A stretch of 30,582 nt of DNA from Fastidiosipila sp964627125 (GCA_964627125.1 CAZVJQ010000022.1:1-30582), one strand, 5' to 3'; counted from the stretch's first letter, positions 1 through 7,968 are shown. The notes: a model not told the origin generated them from the letters alone. Translations and numbers: made by a program.

Positions 1-377
1 CCTGCTAGTGCATTATTTACTGCTGCAATGATCGCATCTGAAGTGACTGTTGCACCAGATACTGTATCTACATCAGTGGAGTTTGAATCAATAATTGCTG
101 CAATAACATCTTCAAATGCAGGATCTGCAAGACCATCTGTTTCTTCATGTTCTACAACAACTATGTCAGTAATTGTGTCTCCATCCATAGTTACTGCTAG
201 AGTTAGTGGTCCGTTGTGACCTTCTGCTGTACCAACTAATGCTTCGTCTGAAACATCGATATCTCCATTATCATCTTGTCCGAAATTGAAAGTATCAGTA
301 AATAAAAATACTACGAGCAACATTGTGAATAATGAGGCTAATACTATTTTTAGTCCTAAACTAGTTTTTTCTCCCAT
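1..377 (-). CDS. FMN-binding-domain protein, membrane-anchored (partial, C-terminus outside window)
   Basis: Reading leftward from the ATG at 377, 125 complete codons are visible before the window edge. Residues 1-9 are short and polar or basic, residues 10-27 are one hydrophobic helix (signal anchor or signal peptide), and an acidic linker follows. Residues 48-125 look like an FMN_bind domain: the glycine-rich start GTAEGHNGP (49-57) and the motif D104-T-V-S107-G-A-T110-V-T. In this family ApbE attaches FMN covalently to the threonine of S-G-A-T, so T110 is the predicted site. The domain would lie outside the membrane. It begins 29 bases after the ferric-reductase-like gene on the same strand, preceded by AAAGGA, so the two are probably cotranscribed and pass electrons from one to the other. 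The domain is nearly complete at the edge; a short tail or a second FMN domain may follow. Confidence 0.85.
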   Translation of the reverse strand, partial: MGEKTSLGLKIVLASLFTMLLVVFLFTDTFNFGQDDNGDIDVSDEALVGTAEGHNGPLTLAVTMDGDTITDIVVVEHEETDGLADPAFEDVIAAIIDSNSTDVDTVSGATVTSDAIIAAVNNALA

Positions 378-406
378 TTTAAGCATCCTTTCTTTGCGAT
401 TCTAAA

Positions 407-1750
407 TTAGAATCCAAAATCGTCGATATGTCTGTTGTTGTATGGAACATTTCCATTGTCTAATAAGCGTTTAGCTGCATTAATCATTGGTGCAGGACCA
501 CAGACGAAGAATTGTCCATCTTTATAATGTGCTGCTCCAACTTCCTCTAAGTAATCATTTGTGATAAATCCAAATGGATATCCTTCAACTTCTTCATTTG
601 AGAAGATAATGTGGACATGGAAATTAGGATTTGCTTCCTTGATTTCTTCTAACTCTTCAAGCATGAATAAATCTTCTTCGAAAGATAGACCCCAAACCAA
701 GTGAACTTCACGTTGTGAACCAATTTCATGTAAGTGACGAGCGATACTTAACATTGGAGTTAAACCAATACCACCTGCTAGAAGAACGTAAGGTACTGAT
801 TCATCTAATGCTTGAGTATGAGGTTGGAACATGTCTCCGTGTGGACCTTCTAATCTTGCCTTATGTCCAACTTCAATGTTCTTAAGTGATTCTGTCCAAT
901 CTCCAGCATCTTTAATCATGAATTCAATTGAGTTATTGTAGCGTTTTGTAATAGCGCTAGATGTTGAGAATGGGTGACCTTCTCTTGTAATTTTACCTTC
1001 ATCAAAGTAGATCCAGTAGTATTCACCAGGATTAAATTGTGGAATATTGCCCTTTACAGGTTCAAATTCAATAACCCAAATTGAAGGTGTACCACGGTAG
1101 ATACTTTTAACTTCATATTTTGGTAGAGCTGCAACTTTAATTTTCCAAATAAAGTAGTAACCCAATACAAATACTGTATAAGCAACTAGTAATACCATGA
1201 ATAGAGTATTGTTTACTAAGAATGGTAAGTTAATTAAGTGTAAGAATACAAATACGATAGCAACAATAGCTAAACGGTGTAACCATAAGTTTAATTCGCG
1301 TGGTTGTCTCTCTTTAAATTTATTAAGAGCCTTACTATGTTTAACAAATATTCCTGATAATGAGAAAATACCTGAGAACATAACAATGAGCAATGAAATT
1401 ACAGCAACCCAACCAGTTTGAGAAACTACTGACATATCAGTAATTGCTTGGAAACCATTCCACTGTATGATTACATGAATTAGAATCATGAAACAAAGAA
1501 CAATCGACATAACCCCATGGACTTCAAACATTGTAGGCATCCCGAAATATTTTTCAATAAAACGTGGACGTGACCCAATGAATGTTACTGTTAGCATCAT
1601 TGTATATGCTAATAGACCTGTCGAATAAGAAATTAATCTGCCAACACCAATTGAAGGCATTTGCCATAACATCGCTGCAAGTAATGTTGCGAATGCTACT
1701 AAAGAAATAACTGGAAATAGCCAGTCGGACCAGAACTTTTTATTTTTCAT
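407..1750 (-). CDS. ferric-reductase-like transmembrane flavocytochrome with FAD/NAD(P)H domain
   Basis: A 447-residue NADPH-oxidase/ferric-reductase-type protein expected to move electrons from cytosolic NAD(P)H through FAD and two b hemes across the membrane. Six hydrophobic segments fill residues 11-203. Paired heme-ligand histidines are H78/H92 in helix 3 and H158/H171 in helix 5. The cytosolic half has the FAD motif HPFSTSS (259-265), the nucleotide-binding stretch LLAGGIGLTP (323-332), C417-G-P, and ends in an aromatic DDFGF tail as in this superfamily. The start ATG has AGGGGAG about 10 bases upstream. The next gene encodes an FMN-binding domain, the usual kind of extracytosolic acceptor for such reductases. 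The terminal acceptor cannot be told from sequence; iron(III), fumarate-like substrates and quinones are all possible. A Fur/PerR-like site overlaps its likely promoter. Confidence 0.88.
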   Translation of the reverse strand: MKNKKFWSDWLFPVISLVAFATLLAAMLWQMPSIGVGRLISYSTGLLAYTMMLTVTFIGSRPRFIEKYFGMPTMFEVHGVMSIVLCFMILIHVIIQWNGFQAITDMSVVSQTGWVAVISLLIVMFSGIFSLSGIFVKHSKALNKFKERQPRELNLWLHRLAIVAIVFVFLHLINLPFLVNNTLFMVLLVAYTVFVLGYYFIWKIKVAALPKYEVKSIYRGTPSIWVIEFEPVKGNIPQFNPGEYYWIYFDEGKITREGHPFSTSSAITKRYNNSIEFMIKDAGDWTESLKNIEVGHKARLEGPHGDMFQPHTQALDESVPYVLLAGGIGLTPMLSIARHLHEIGSQREVHLVWGLSFEEDLFMLEELEEIKEANPNFHVHIIFSNEEVEGYPFGFITNDYLEEVGAAHYKDGQFFVCGPAPMINAAKRLLDNGNVPYNNRHIDDFGF

Positions 1751-1778
1751 AGTCTATTTTTCTCCCCTATGTTAAAAA

Positions 1779-1784
1779 ATTATA
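1779..1784 (-). promoter_or_regulatory. likely -10 box for the ferric-reductase gene
   Basis: Read on the minus strand this is a perfect TATAAT, 28 bases before the start codon at 1750. No good -35 element is found 16-18 bases upstream, so recognition would depend on the -10 or an activator. Confidence 0.45.
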
Positions 1785-1794
1785 ATGAGTATCA
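1780..1794. promoter_or_regulatory. Fur/PerR-type operator candidate
   Basis: The 15 bases TTATAATGAGTATCA match the 7-1-7 Fur box TGATAATNATTATCA at 12 of 14 defined positions and the PerR box TTATAATNATTATAA at 12 of 14. The left arm is a perfect PerR half and the right arm is closer to Fur. The site overlaps the putative -10 of the reductase gene, where binding would repress. Iron, manganese or peroxide control of an extracytosolic reductase would be plausible. Chance similarity in AT-rich DNA is the main caveat. Confidence 0.5.
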
Positions 1795-1996
1795 AAATCA
1801 ATTATTTTGTTATAAATTTATGAACGTAACAAATGAAATTAGAAATACTCGTTAAATAGTTTACAAGAAATTACATTTTATATCTACCAGTTATTACTAG
1901 TTTATTTACGAATTTTGCATATTTAAACAATGAATTTATAGTTTTTCATGTAAATTCAACATAATTTACAATTGACGGCAAAAGCCCCCGAAAATG

Positions 1997-2026
1997 TTCA
2001 AAAAAATACTGAAAAGCTCTTATAAT
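1997..2026 (+). promoter_or_regulatory. probable sigma-A promoter for the YeiH-type transporter
   Basis: TTCAAA (1997-2002), an 18-base spacer and a perfect TATAAT (2021-2026) lie 66 bases before the start codon. A better -35-like TTGACG occurs at 1972-1977 but is too far from this -10. Confidence 0.45.
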
Positions 2027-2036
2027 GTTAAACAGT

Positions 2037-2060
2037 GTTTCTTGTAAATATTTAAGAAAC
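2037..2060 (+). promoter_or_regulatory. inverted repeat in the transporter leader
   Basis: GTTTCTT (2037-2043) and AAGAAAC (2054-2060) form a perfect 7-base inverted repeat around 10 bases. It falls just downstream of the predicted -10, about where transcription would start, so it could be a repressor operator or a short leader hairpin. Confidence 0.35.
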
Positions 2061-2091
2061 CATTTATTAATAAAGTAGATGGAGAAGTATT

Positions 2092-3462
2092 ATGAGTGAT
2101 AACAACGGTAAAGATGTAAGTGTACAAAAAAGGAAGCCGATTTCCAGTGACGGTATAGCACTTATCTCAGGAACATTATTGGTAGGGTTAGTAATAGGAT
2201 TACTTTTACTATTTAATTTCGAGTTCCAAGCAGTAAGTTTCCCAAGATGGAACAATTTAGGAGAACTTGGGAGCGGCTTAGTTAGCCTAGACTTCTTAAT
2301 CCCACTCATTGGAACATGGTTAGTTTTAGCAGTTCTATTCGCAACATTTGAAAGTTACAATAACAATGCAACATTCATGCAAGCTTTCTACGCATTCACA
2401 GTACTTTATCTTTTCTCTTCCTTAGCATATACATTAGCAAGACAAACAACCCTAAGTAATTATTTAGAATATGCATTCTGGGCATTAATCCTAGGGTTAT
2501 TAATCGGTAATATTTTCGGTGTTCCTGCTTGGTTAAAACCAGCCCTCAAGTCAGATACCTTCGTTAAAGTGGGTCTAGTCTTAATGGGTACAGAAGTTAT
2601 CTTCCAAAACATTTTAAACTTCGGAGCTTACGGATTAGTAATAGTATTAATCGTTGTAGGTATTAGCTTCCTCTTCATGTGGTGGCTAGGTAATAGAGTT
2701 CTAAAAATGGAAGATCCAAGTACAGTAGCTATAATTACAACAGCAACAACAGTTTGTGGTGTATCTGCAGCAGTTGCAGCTTCCGCATCAGTTAAAGGTA
2801 AGAAAGAATCTTTATCATTAACAGTATCAATGACAGCTATCGTTACAGTAGTAATGATGGTCATCATGCCTTACTTAGCAGAGTGGTTAAACTTAGGTGA
2901 ATTAGTTGGTGGTGCATGGATCGGTAATACAGTTGACTCAACAGGAGCAGTTGTTTTAGCAGGTGAAGCATTAGGACCTGTAGCATCACAAGTTGCATCA
3001 ATGATTAAAATGATTCAAAACATGCTTATCGGTTTAATTTCATTTGCACTAGCAGTAATCTTTGCTCGTATGGAATCTAAGCAAAAGGCTCTAGATGAAG
3101 GTTTAGATGTAGAAACAGTTAAAGTTAAACCAATTGAAATTTGGACAAGAATTCCTAAATTCATCTTTGGTTTCGTAGGTATGAGTTTATTAATTTCCTT
3201 TGTAGTATTCCCAGCGGTAGGTACTGAAGTAACAAACCAAATCATTGATATAGCTGGTTCATGGAAGGGTTGGTTCTTCTGTTTAACATTCCTATCAATT
3301 GGACTAGAAACAAACTTCAAAGAAATGTTAGCAAACTTAGAAGGTGGAAAACCAGTAACCCTATACTTAGTAGGTCAAACATTTAGTGTTGTATTAAGCT
3401 TAATTCTATGTGTTCTACTATTAGGTGGTATTTTCTTCCCAGCACCAACAATTGTAGGTTAA
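2092..3462 (+). CDS. YeiH/UPF0324 family putative sulfate exporter
   Basis: A 456-residue polytopic membrane protein with roughly 11-12 hydrophobic segments. Family signatures are the VCGVSAAVAA stretch (C222 and following), GAWIGNTVDSTGAV near residues 274-287, and the late LSIGLETNFKEM motif. These mark the Cons_hypoth698 (UPF0324, E. coli YeiH) family, usually annotated as putative sulfate exporters; the true substrate is not firmly known. The start has GGAGAAG at the right distance. A 63-residue one-helix protein follows 3 bases after the stop and may be a partner subunit. The gene diverges from the electron-transfer pair and shares its regulatory region, but a functional link is only an inference. 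Confidence 0.85.
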   Translation: MSDNNGKDVSVQKRKPISSDGIALISGTLLVGLVIGLLLLFNFEFQAVSFPRWNNLGELGSGLVSLDFLIPLIGTWLVLAVLFATFESYNNNATFMQAFYAFTVLYLFSSLAYTLARQTTLSNYLEYAFWALILGLLIGNIFGVPAWLKPALKSDTFVKVGLVLMGTEVIFQNILNFGAYGLVIVLIVVGISFLFMWWLGNRVLKMEDPSTVAIITTATTVCGVSAAVAASASVKGKKESLSLTVSMTAIVTVVMMVIMPYLAEWLNLGELVGGAWIGNTVDSTGAVVLAGEALGPVASQVASMIKMIQNMLIGLISFALAVIFARMESKQKALDEGLDVETVKVKPIEIWTRIPKFIFGFVGMSLLISFVVFPAVGTEVTNQIIDIAGSWKGWFFCLTFLSIGLETNFKEMLANLEGGKPVTLYLVGQTFSVVLSLILCVLLLGGIFFPAPTIVG

Positions 3463-3465
3463 TTT

Positions 3466-3657
3466 ATGAATGAAAAAGGTATTAAAATATTAAATAGAAT
3501 TTCCTTAGTAATCCTAGCAGTTGTTGTATTAATTACAATTTACATCATGGCAAAAGGTATAGGTACCGAGGGTAAAGATTATGGCCCTGGTGCATATTAC
3601 TACTCAGATATTCCTGGTTGGGAAGAGATATTCTATCCTGACCAAAGCAATGAGTAA
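3466..3657 (+). CDS. small single-helix membrane protein downstream of YeiH-type transporter
   Basis: A 63-residue protein whose start follows the transporter stop by 3 bases, which implies translational coupling. Residues 10-29 form one hydrophobic helix after a short positively charged N-terminus, so the C-terminal part is probably outside. That part is aromatic and acidic, with the motif DYGPGAYYYSDIPGWEEIF (38-56). I do not recognise a named family. The tight coupling suggests an accessory or stabilising subunit of the transporter; no enzymatic motif is present. The ordered, tyrosine-rich tail argues against a random ORF. Confidence 0.7.
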   Translation: MNEKGIKILNRISLVILAVVVLITIYIMAKGIGTEGKDYGPGAYYYSDIPGWEEIFYPDQSNE

Positions 3658-3684
3658 CTGTGATAAAACAAATTAATATCACAG
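3658..3684 (+). repeat. intercistronic inverted repeat
   Basis: CTGTGATA (3658-3665) and TATCACAG (3677-3684) form a perfect 8-base inverted repeat with an 11-base loop, between the small membrane protein and the SGNH gene. No T-run follows, so it is not a normal terminator. It may be an mRNA-processing hairpin or an operator. Confidence 0.45.
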
Positions 3685-3700
3685 ATCTAGGAGGATTGAG

Positions 3701-5146
3701 ATGGAAAAGCATCTTAAAGAAATTCTTGCAGATAAGATTCAGTACAATGAATCACTATTAGATTATAAAAAATTACATGAAAAGTTGAATTCAAATTCTC
3801 CAGTAAACTTCCTGTTTACTGGAGATTCTATTACTCAGGGAGTATTGCATACGAATGCTTTGACCCCATTTGCAGAGAATTTCTCATACTATTTAAGACA
3901 GATATCTCCAAACAAGCGTCAAGAAGACATTGTTATAAATACAGGAATATCTGGTGCTACATCAGGAAATTTAGTTACATACAAAAACGAAATGATTATC
4001 AGCAAGAAAGCTGATGTGGTCTTCATTTCAATAGGTATGAACGATGCTGTCTTGAACCCAACCACAAATGAACAATACATGGAAGATATTCGTGTCTTGG
4101 TGGCAGCTGCTAGAGATAACGGAGCTATTCCAGTTTTAATGACTCAAAACTCCCAGTTTGATAAAACTAATAAGAAAAAACTATACGAGTACTTCCTATT
4201 GTTATGGGAATATGCTCAAGAAGAAAAAATTATTTTCGTAGATATTAACAGAGCATTCAGATATCCAAATGGAGATTTCATCCCACAAATTGATGGTATG
4301 AATGATGCAGTACATCCAGATTTTGCAGGGCATGTTTTAATTGCTCAAATTATTTTAACTAGTTTAGGTTTGGGGTTTTCAGATTCTGAATTAGATATTT
4401 TACCTAATGAAGTTGAGTTCCCAGAAAAGATTAAGTTTGCAGAAATCTTCGATCCAGCAGTATTAGACGACAATATTGAACAAAATACTAGACTTAGAGA
4501 TGCTATTAAGAAATTTGCATATGGTAATGAAGTAGATAGTTTAACTGCATTTATTGGTGGAAGAGATACTATGCCTGAATTAGGTTTAGGACTCAAGAAC
4601 TATAGCCAAATCTTCGATGAAACTTTCCGCTGGGAATACGATAACTCAAGCTATTTGGCTAGAACTAGATATGTTGTAAATGCAGCTAATATAAATGCTA
4701 CTTCTAAAGTTTACTTATCAATTTTTGAAGCTAGACTAAAGGATAAGAACCCAGATTTAGTCTTTATCTTGCCTGAAGTAAATTTAAATGAGAGTGTAGA
4801 AGATTTTACTTCTAATATTAATAATACTATTAATGAGATTGAAGCTAGTGGAGCTACAGTATTTTTAATTACTCCTGCTACTCAAGTTGATGAAGCTAAA
4901 ATATATGTAGAGGCTCTTAGAAATAATTTAAGCTTGGATAAAGATTTAATCTTAGATTTCAATAGATTCTTGTCTATCTTTGCAAATCCCAAAAATACTA
5001 AAAAACTATTTGCTGAAGATGGAAGCTTAAACCATGCAGGGCAGTGGGTTCTAGCGAAATATCTAATAAAGAAATTCAACATTTCTCCAATGCACAATTA
5101 CACATCTAGAGTAGATACACTTAAGTACTTATATTTTGAAAAATAA
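3701..5146 (+). CDS. tandem SGNH/GDSL hydrolase, second domain degenerate
   Basis: A 481-residue cytoplasmic protein (no signal peptide) with AGGAGG before its start. The first half (about 33-220) is a complete SGNH esterase domain: block I GDSIT with nucleophile S43, block II glycine near G85, block III GMND with N114, and block V D202-A-V-H205. The second half (about 280-480) repeats the same plan but the active site is gone: GRDT (287-290) replaces GDS, PEVN replaces GMND, and D440-G-S-L-N-H-A-G looks like the usual DGxHxNxAG with the histidine lost. The active half probably hydrolyses an ester, for example an acetyl group on a sugar or polymer fragment. The second copy may serve for binding or dimerisation. 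Substrate unknown. Confidence 0.78.
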   Translation: MEKHLKEILADKIQYNESLLDYKKLHEKLNSNSPVNFLFTGDSITQGVLHTNALTPFAENFSYYLRQISPNKRQEDIVINTGISGATSGNLVTYKNEMIISKKADVVFISIGMNDAVLNPTTNEQYMEDIRVLVAAARDNGAIPVLMTQNSQFDKTNKKKLYEYFLLLWEYAQEEKIIFVDINRAFRYPNGDFIPQIDGMNDAVHPDFAGHVLIAQIILTSLGLGFSDSELDILPNEVEFPEKIKFAEIFDPAVLDDNIEQNTRLRDAIKKFAYGNEVDSLTAFIGGRDTMPELGLGLKNYSQIFDETFRWEYDNSSYLARTRYVVNAANINATSKVYLSIFEARLKDKNPDLVFILPEVNLNESVEDFTSNINNTINEIEASGATVFLITPATQVDEAKIYVEALRNNLSLDKDLILDFNRFLSIFANPKNTKKLFAEDGSLNHAGQWVLAKYLIKKFNISPMHNYTSRVDTLKYLYFEK

Positions 5147-5171
5147 AAAAGAGCTAGCATAATGCTAGCTC
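5141..5171 (-). terminator. intrinsic terminator of the amylase gene (possibly two-way)
   Basis: GAGCTAGCA (5151-5159) and TGCTAGCTC (5163-5171) form a perfect 9-base stem with a 3-base loop. On the minus strand it is followed by a run of T (plus-strand A tract 5145-5150), a strong terminator 20 bases after the amylase stop. Rightward the following tract is A-rich, so it would work poorly for the SGNH gene. Confidence 0.8.
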
Positions 5172-5190
5172 AAACTTTATAAAATTAATC

Positions 5191-6657
5191 TTATTCATAG
5201 AAATCTTCAGGGACTTCACTTACCCATGCTGAGACGCTACGTCCTTTAACTGGGAAGTCTGCTTCACCATTATCGTCTAGGACTACTTCATAATTATCGT
5301 GTCTATTTAGGTGATCATAAAATACTCTACCGGCATGACCTTCACCAAAATTCATTTTTATATTGGCATCACTGTGCATAGACATTGTGACTGCTAATAA
5401 GCCTGGGTGCTCTTTTGTTCCAGTTCTTGTCCAGCCAATTGCTTGTTGCTCTTGGAAGAAATCGAATTGATCACCATAGGAATGGTTTTTTCTAATTTCT
5501 AGTAATTTATTTATGTCATATTGCAAGTCTTCTTGAGGGTATTCTCCACCCTGGATTCCATAGTAGTCACCTGCAAATACACATGGATAACCATCTCTTC
5601 TTAGAAGGATAAGTGCATATGCACGTTCTTTGAAACCACGGTCAATCCAGGACTCTAGGCTTTGGCCAGGTTGGCTATCGTGGTTGTCGACGAAAGTAAC
5701 AGCTTCCATAGGGTTGCTCTTAACTAATGTTCTATCAAATACTTGTCTTAGGTCGAAATCATCATTGTTAGAAGCTTCAAATAAATTGAAGTGTAAAGGT
5801 ACATCAAAGAGGTCCATGAGGAAGTCAGTGTCTTCCATGAAACTTTTTAGTTCATCTTTACTTGCTGTCCAATATTCTGCGAAGAGGTAGAAATCTGGCT
5901 TTTTATCACGTAGATAGTGTAAATATTCGTGGAAGAAGGCATCATCTATGTGTTTTACTGCATCCATTCTGAATCCATCTACATTAGTCTCTTCAATTAT
6001 CCAGTCAGTCCATCTATAAATTTCTTCCCTAACGTCTGGATGTGAATAATCTACGTCAGCAAACATGAGATAGTCGAAGTTTCCATGTTCTTGGGATACT
6101 CCTAGTGCCCAGTTTTTCATTTCGCCATCAATTCTGAATATCCCTGTGTCACCAGATTTTGCATCATAATCAACACCTGTAAAGTGGTTGTAATTCCAGA
6201 TGAAGTCTGAGTATTTACCGTCTCTTCCAGGGAAATTAAAACCTGTCCAACCTTCAATTAAGTGGCTGTCTGAGATTTCTTCAGTTCTATTAGAAGGATT
6301 TACCTTGGTTGCATAGAATTCTTCAGTGTAATCTGCTGCTGCCTTATGGTTTAAGACTGAGTCCAGATAAACAATTATTCCATTATCGTGGAGTGTATTT
6401 ACCAAATCCAGTAATTCTTCTTTTGTACCATACTTAGTTCTAACAGAACCTTTTTGGTCAAATTCTCCTAAGTCATAGAGATCATATACCCCATAACCTA
6501 CGTCATTTGTACCAGATGCTTTAAATACAGGTGGTAGCCAAACAGAATCAATCCCCATATCTTTTAATTTTGGGGCTAGTTGTTTTAATCTATTATAAAA
6601 TTGTCCATCATCCGCCATCTCCCATTCGAAAGATTGGAACATTACAGTATTTTTCAT
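5191..6657 (-). CDS. cytoplasmic alpha-amylase, GH13 subfamily 5
   Basis: A 488-residue enzyme that cleaves internal alpha-1,4 bonds of maltodextrins, starch fragments or glycogen in the cytosol; there is no signal peptide. It follows E. coli AmyA and Bacillus liquefying amylases closely: VWLPP (39-43), GEFDQKGSVRTKYG (64-77), VLNHK (101-105), nucleophile D232 in DGFRMDAVKH, acid/base E261 in FAEYW, and transition-state D327 in VDNHDSQP. A C-terminal beta domain ends the protein. Length is normal. The start has AAGGAG 8-9 bases upstream. It stands alone, diverging from the nuclease pair and converging on the SGNH gene. No clear cre site is visible. The gene could be amyA or amyS; I give no symbol because members differ in naming. 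Confidence 0.92.
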   Translation of the reverse strand: MKNTVMFQSFEWEMADDGQFYNRLKQLAPKLKDMGIDSVWLPPVFKASGTNDVGYGVYDLYDLGEFDQKGSVRTKYGTKEELLDLVNTLHDNGIIVYLDSVLNHKAAADYTEEFYATKVNPSNRTEEISDSHLIEGWTGFNFPGRDGKYSDFIWNYNHFTGVDYDAKSGDTGIFRIDGEMKNWALGVSQEHGNFDYLMFADVDYSHPDVREEIYRWTDWIIEETNVDGFRMDAVKHIDDAFFHEYLHYLRDKKPDFYLFAEYWTASKDELKSFMEDTDFLMDLFDVPLHFNLFEASNNDDFDLRQVFDRTLVKSNPMEAVTFVDNHDSQPGQSLESWIDRGFKERAYALILLRRDGYPCVFAGDYYGIQGGEYPQEDLQYDINKLLEIRKNHSYGDQFDFFQEQQAIGWTRTGTKEHPGLLAVTMSMHSDANIKMNFGEGHAGRVFYDHLNRHDNYEVVLDDNGEADFPVKGRSVSAWVSEVPEDFYE

Positions 6658-6717
6658 TTAATATTCTCCTTAAGAAAAGTATATTTTTAATCTCGGTTAG
6701 TTATATCAATACAATCT

Positions 6718-6723
6718 ATTATA
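6718..6723 (-). promoter_or_regulatory. likely -10 box of the amylase gene
   Basis: A perfect TATAAT on the minus strand, 61 bases before the amylase start. The best -35-like hexamer is TTCAGA (plus 6743-6748) at a long 19-base spacing, so the promoter is only moderately supported. Confidence 0.35.
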
Positions 6724-6762
6724 AAAAATAATGTGGGAATTGTCTGAACTTCGACCTAGTTG

Positions 6763-6793
6763 TTGATTCTTGAACTTTTTACTTTGTTATAAT
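6763..6793 (+). promoter_or_regulatory. probable extended -10 promoter of the nuclease operon
   Basis: TGTTATAAT (6785-6793) is a perfect extended -10 box. TTGATT at 6763-6768 is a loose -35 with 19-base spacing. It lies 30 bases before the start codon at 6824. Confidence 0.5.
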
Positions 6794-6823
6794 TAACTAT
6801 TAAGAAAAATTATGGAGGATAAA

Positions 6824-7966
6824 ATGAAGATACTACATGCAGCGGATACGCATATTGGGGCGGGCATTAGAGATGATTTTGTCCATTCCGAGAGATTTAA
6901 TGTTTTTAGTAGAATTTTTACACTAGCAGATAAGTTGAGAGTTGATATAGTCTTACTTAGTGGAGATTTGTTTGAACAAGAGAGCATTAAGAAGCATGAA
7001 TTAAATGAACTCATCGCTGTTATGTCTAATTCTAGAGCTAGAATATTTATCAGTCCTGGTAACCATGATCCAGCTACAGTCCAATCTTATTATAGAAGAG
7101 AAAATCTCTGGCCAGAAAATGTGCATATTTTTGTAGACCCGAAAACTATTCCTATTCCTGATTTAAGAGTCACTGTTTCTGGAGCTGGATTTAAGAATTT
7201 ATACGAACGTGAGAGTTTACTGCCTGAGATCAATAAAACTTTAGAAGCTATTGGTCTTGCAGATAATTACTTAAACTTAGGTCTAATGCATGGTGAATAC
7301 TCAGCAGAGTCTCTTTATAACCCAATTAATCGAGTAGATTTAGAACAATCAAAATTAGATTATTTAGCCCTTGGTCATATTCATAAACCAGATATTGAGT
7401 TAATTTCTGCTAATAACACTCACTTTGGCCAAAGCGGATCCCCTCATCCCTTAGATAGAACTGAAACAGGAGCAAGGGGTGTTCATTTACTTGAATATAG
7501 TGGAAAGAGGCTAATCTCTCATGAATATATTTCTACAGCATCCCAAGTCTATTTAGATTTAGATTTAGAAATTAATGACTTAGGCAATTATGAGGAAATT
7601 TTAGTAGCTATTGGAGCTGCTATTAATGCTAAAACTACGGGGTTTGGTGAATATTTAAATGATCTTAGTTCTAATCACTATGAAGATTATAAGATTTCTT
7701 GGAATTTGAAATTAAGAGGGACTTATTTAGCGGAATTTAATTTTAATGTAGAAGATCTTGAATGGCGACTAGAGTCAATTTCTGCTGATTTTGCTAATTT
7801 AGATGTAAGGTTTATTTTAGCCATAGATAGAGAAGCGTTAGCAGTAGAAGATTCTCTTAGAGGTGTTTTTTACAGAAAGATGCAAGCCAGAATTAAGAAA
7901 TCTGAACATCCAGAGGTATTAAGAAGAGCGCTTGAATTAGGTTTAGAAAGTTTTAGGGAGGAGTAG
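6824..7966 (+). CDS. SbcD/YhaO-like DNA repair metallo-nuclease subunit
   Basis: A 380-residue metallophosphoesterase of the Mre11/SbcD group. Metal-binding motifs in order: D8-T-H10, GD48LF, GN80H81D, MHGEYS, and GHIH. A C-terminal region of about 150 residues follows as in YhaO-type proteins. I place the start at 6824 rather than the in-frame ATG at 6812, because TGGAGGA (6813-6819) is a ribosome site correctly spaced for 6824 and the protein then opens with the usual MKILHAADTH. It sits 2 bases before the SbcC/YhaN-like ATPase, and the two should form an ATP-driven nuclease that trims DNA ends or hairpins. It resembles the Bacillus YhaO-YhaN pair more than E. coli SbcDC because of the partner's length and membrane segments. 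Confidence 0.88.
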   Translation: MKILHAADTHIGAGIRDDFVHSERFNVFSRIFTLADKLRVDIVLLSGDLFEQESIKKHELNELIAVMSNSRARIFISPGNHDPATVQSYYRRENLWPENVHIFVDPKTIPIPDLRVTVSGAGFKNLYERESLLPEINKTLEAIGLADNYLNLGLMHGEYSAESLYNPINRVDLEQSKLDYLALGHIHKPDIELISANNTHFGQSGSPHPLDRTETGARGVHLLEYSGKRLISHEYISTASQVYLDLDLEINDLGNYEEILVAIGAAINAKTTGFGEYLNDLSSNHYEDYKISWNLKLRGTYLAEFNFNVEDLEWRLESISADFANLDVRFILAIDREALAVEDSLRGVFYRKMQARIKKSEHPEVLRRALELGLESFREE

Positions 7967-7968
7967 AG

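Larger units (their letters stand above)
1751..2091. other. divergent intergenic region
   Basis: About 340 AT-rich bases separate the divergent reductase and transporter genes, with no ORF of note. They hold the Fur/PerR-like site at 1780-1794, a 10-base palindrome ATAAATTTAT near 1812-1821, a probable rightward promoter at 1997-2026 and an inverted repeat at 2037-2060. The central part (about 1835-1970) shows nothing I can name. Confidence 0.6.

Noticed and set aside
1807..1832. TTGTTA/TAACAA inverted repeat as a Rex or FNR site
   Set aside because: The arms are 14 bases apart, too far for the Rex (TTGTGA-type, 18 bases overall) or FNR layout, and the surrounding DNA is very AT-rich.
3659..3683. 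TGTGA/TCACA as a CRP-type binding site
   Set aside because: The half-sites are separated by 15 bases instead of 6-8 and no promoter sits nearby; kept only as an inverted repeat.
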